Assembly: GCA_027922465.2 (NCBI GenBank)
Contig: BQMF02000257.1
Span: 558,001-622,000, forward strand
Direction: 5' to 3'
Origin: Turritopsis dohrnii
Lineage: Eukaryota; Cnidaria; Hydrozoa; Anthoathecata; Oceaniidae
DNA length: 64,000 nucleotides
In this document: piece after piece, positions 63,551-64,000 of the stretch
Position numbering within the stretch: position 1 is the first letter of the stretch
Layout of the letters: every line of letters starts with the position of its first letter
Notes under the pieces: generated by a model
The model's input: the letters and a program-made list of their open reading frames with translations, nothing else
What the model was told of the DNA's origin: nothing
Database searches by the model: none
Position numbers and translations under genes: made by a program

Positions 63551-64000
63551 TGTTGTCTAAAGGGGGCTTACGCAGACTATCACCGAAACGGTTTATGGTT
63601 GTAACATAATGTTCAATCTGAAACACATACAAAGACTTCATAAATAATATATAAATATGGTATATGGTATACATGATACATCATATAATAAATACAATAA
63701 ATACAATAAACAATAAATAGTATGAGAAACAACCTACCAGAATGGCCGGATGTGATAGCTGGAAAGCTGTCCAAAATGGTGTACAAAAGTACAAAAATAA
63801 AATGGTTGAAAAATTTGATTCCTAACTCATGGAAGTTATATGAGTGAATGAACTGTGTGAAAATGTCTCAATATTTATAAAAAAATAAAGTGATAATTGC
63901 TCCCAATTGAATATAATATGTTACAAAGAAAAGCTAAACAAAGGAAATGTGTGATATATATAAAAAACTAATTACCTAGTGTATATGATGTCATGCAATG
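63551..64000 (-). repeat. BEL 5' LTR, truncated by window end
   Basis: 450 bases matching 56531-56980 with one substitution. About 121 more bases are expected beyond the window. Confidence 0.95.

Larger units (their letters stand above)
56531..64000 (-). mobile_element. BEL/Pao LTR retrotransposon, nearly complete
   Basis: It lies on the minus strand. The 3' LTR is 56531-57101 and the 5' LTR starts at 63551 and runs off the window. One intact Gag-Pol frame lies between. The first 450 bases of the two LTRs differ only at 56816 (C) against 63836 (T), so the insertion is recent. The target duplication and about 120 bp of the 5' LTR are outside the window. No TGG-type primer site is obvious just inside the 5' LTR. 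Confidence 0.95.

Overview
The window is AT-rich animal DNA, probably from an invertebrate. The genes have introns with GT-AG borders, there is no operon-like packing, and transposons fill most of the sequence: BEL/Pao, DIRS-like, CR1/L2-like LINEs, a tRNA-derived SINE, Harbinger, mariner, Helitron-like elements and many MITEs. BEL/Pao elements are known from animals only. I cannot name the species.

The only host genes I can support are one small family, laid out as a decayed tandem array. Each unit seems to hold an upstream flank (U), an A-type gene and then a B-type gene. Each gene has a tiny first exon (22 to 47 nt) and one long second exon. Three intact models (A1, B1, B3) independently come to exactly 191 codons. 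B5 gives 189 and B2 gives 178, so the exon models look right. The proteins share an N-H-x-x-x-H-(G/S)-G block and a C-terminal N-N-C-N-H-F block. That is the His/Cys layout of circularly permuted papain-like folds (the PPPDE and LRAT/NlpC-P60 groups). The unit order is: A1 (6.6-7.3 kb) and B1 (8.0-8.8 kb); U2 with A2 destroyed by a transposon, then B2 (20.3-20.9 kb); A3 reduced to exon 1 (31.75 kb), then B3 (exon 1 at 32.06 kb, exon 2 at 44.7-45.2 kb); A4 pseudogene (46.7-47.4 kb) and B4 pseudogene (48.7-49.5 kb); A5 pseudogene (50.8-51.35 kb) and B5 (52.2-53.0 kb).

The space between is layered transposon insertion. From 13.17 to 19.74 kb a terminal-inverted-repeat (TIR) element with a MADF-domain remnant holds a DIRS-like element without reverse transcriptase. 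That holds a 2.8-kb TIR element, which in turn holds a 166-bp MITE. From 22.1 to 26.9 kb a dead minus-strand LINE is interrupted by a 1.96-kb fold-back element, a 624-bp palindromic mariner-type element and a SINE. From 27.8 to 31.3 kb lie MITEs, a LINE fragment and a broken Harbinger transposase. From 32.13 to 44.61 kb the single intron of B3 is filled by a Helitron-like element that has itself received an inverted copy of the same family, a reverse pair and an eight-unit head-to-tail array of a second Helitron family, and a 5'-truncated LINE. Uninterrupted sequence elsewhere in the window gives exact A|T insertion points for several of these.

The right end (56.5 kb to the window edge) is a nearly pristine minus-strand BEL/Pao element. 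It has a 2016-residue Gag-Pol frame, and its LTRs differ at one position in the 450 bases that can be compared.
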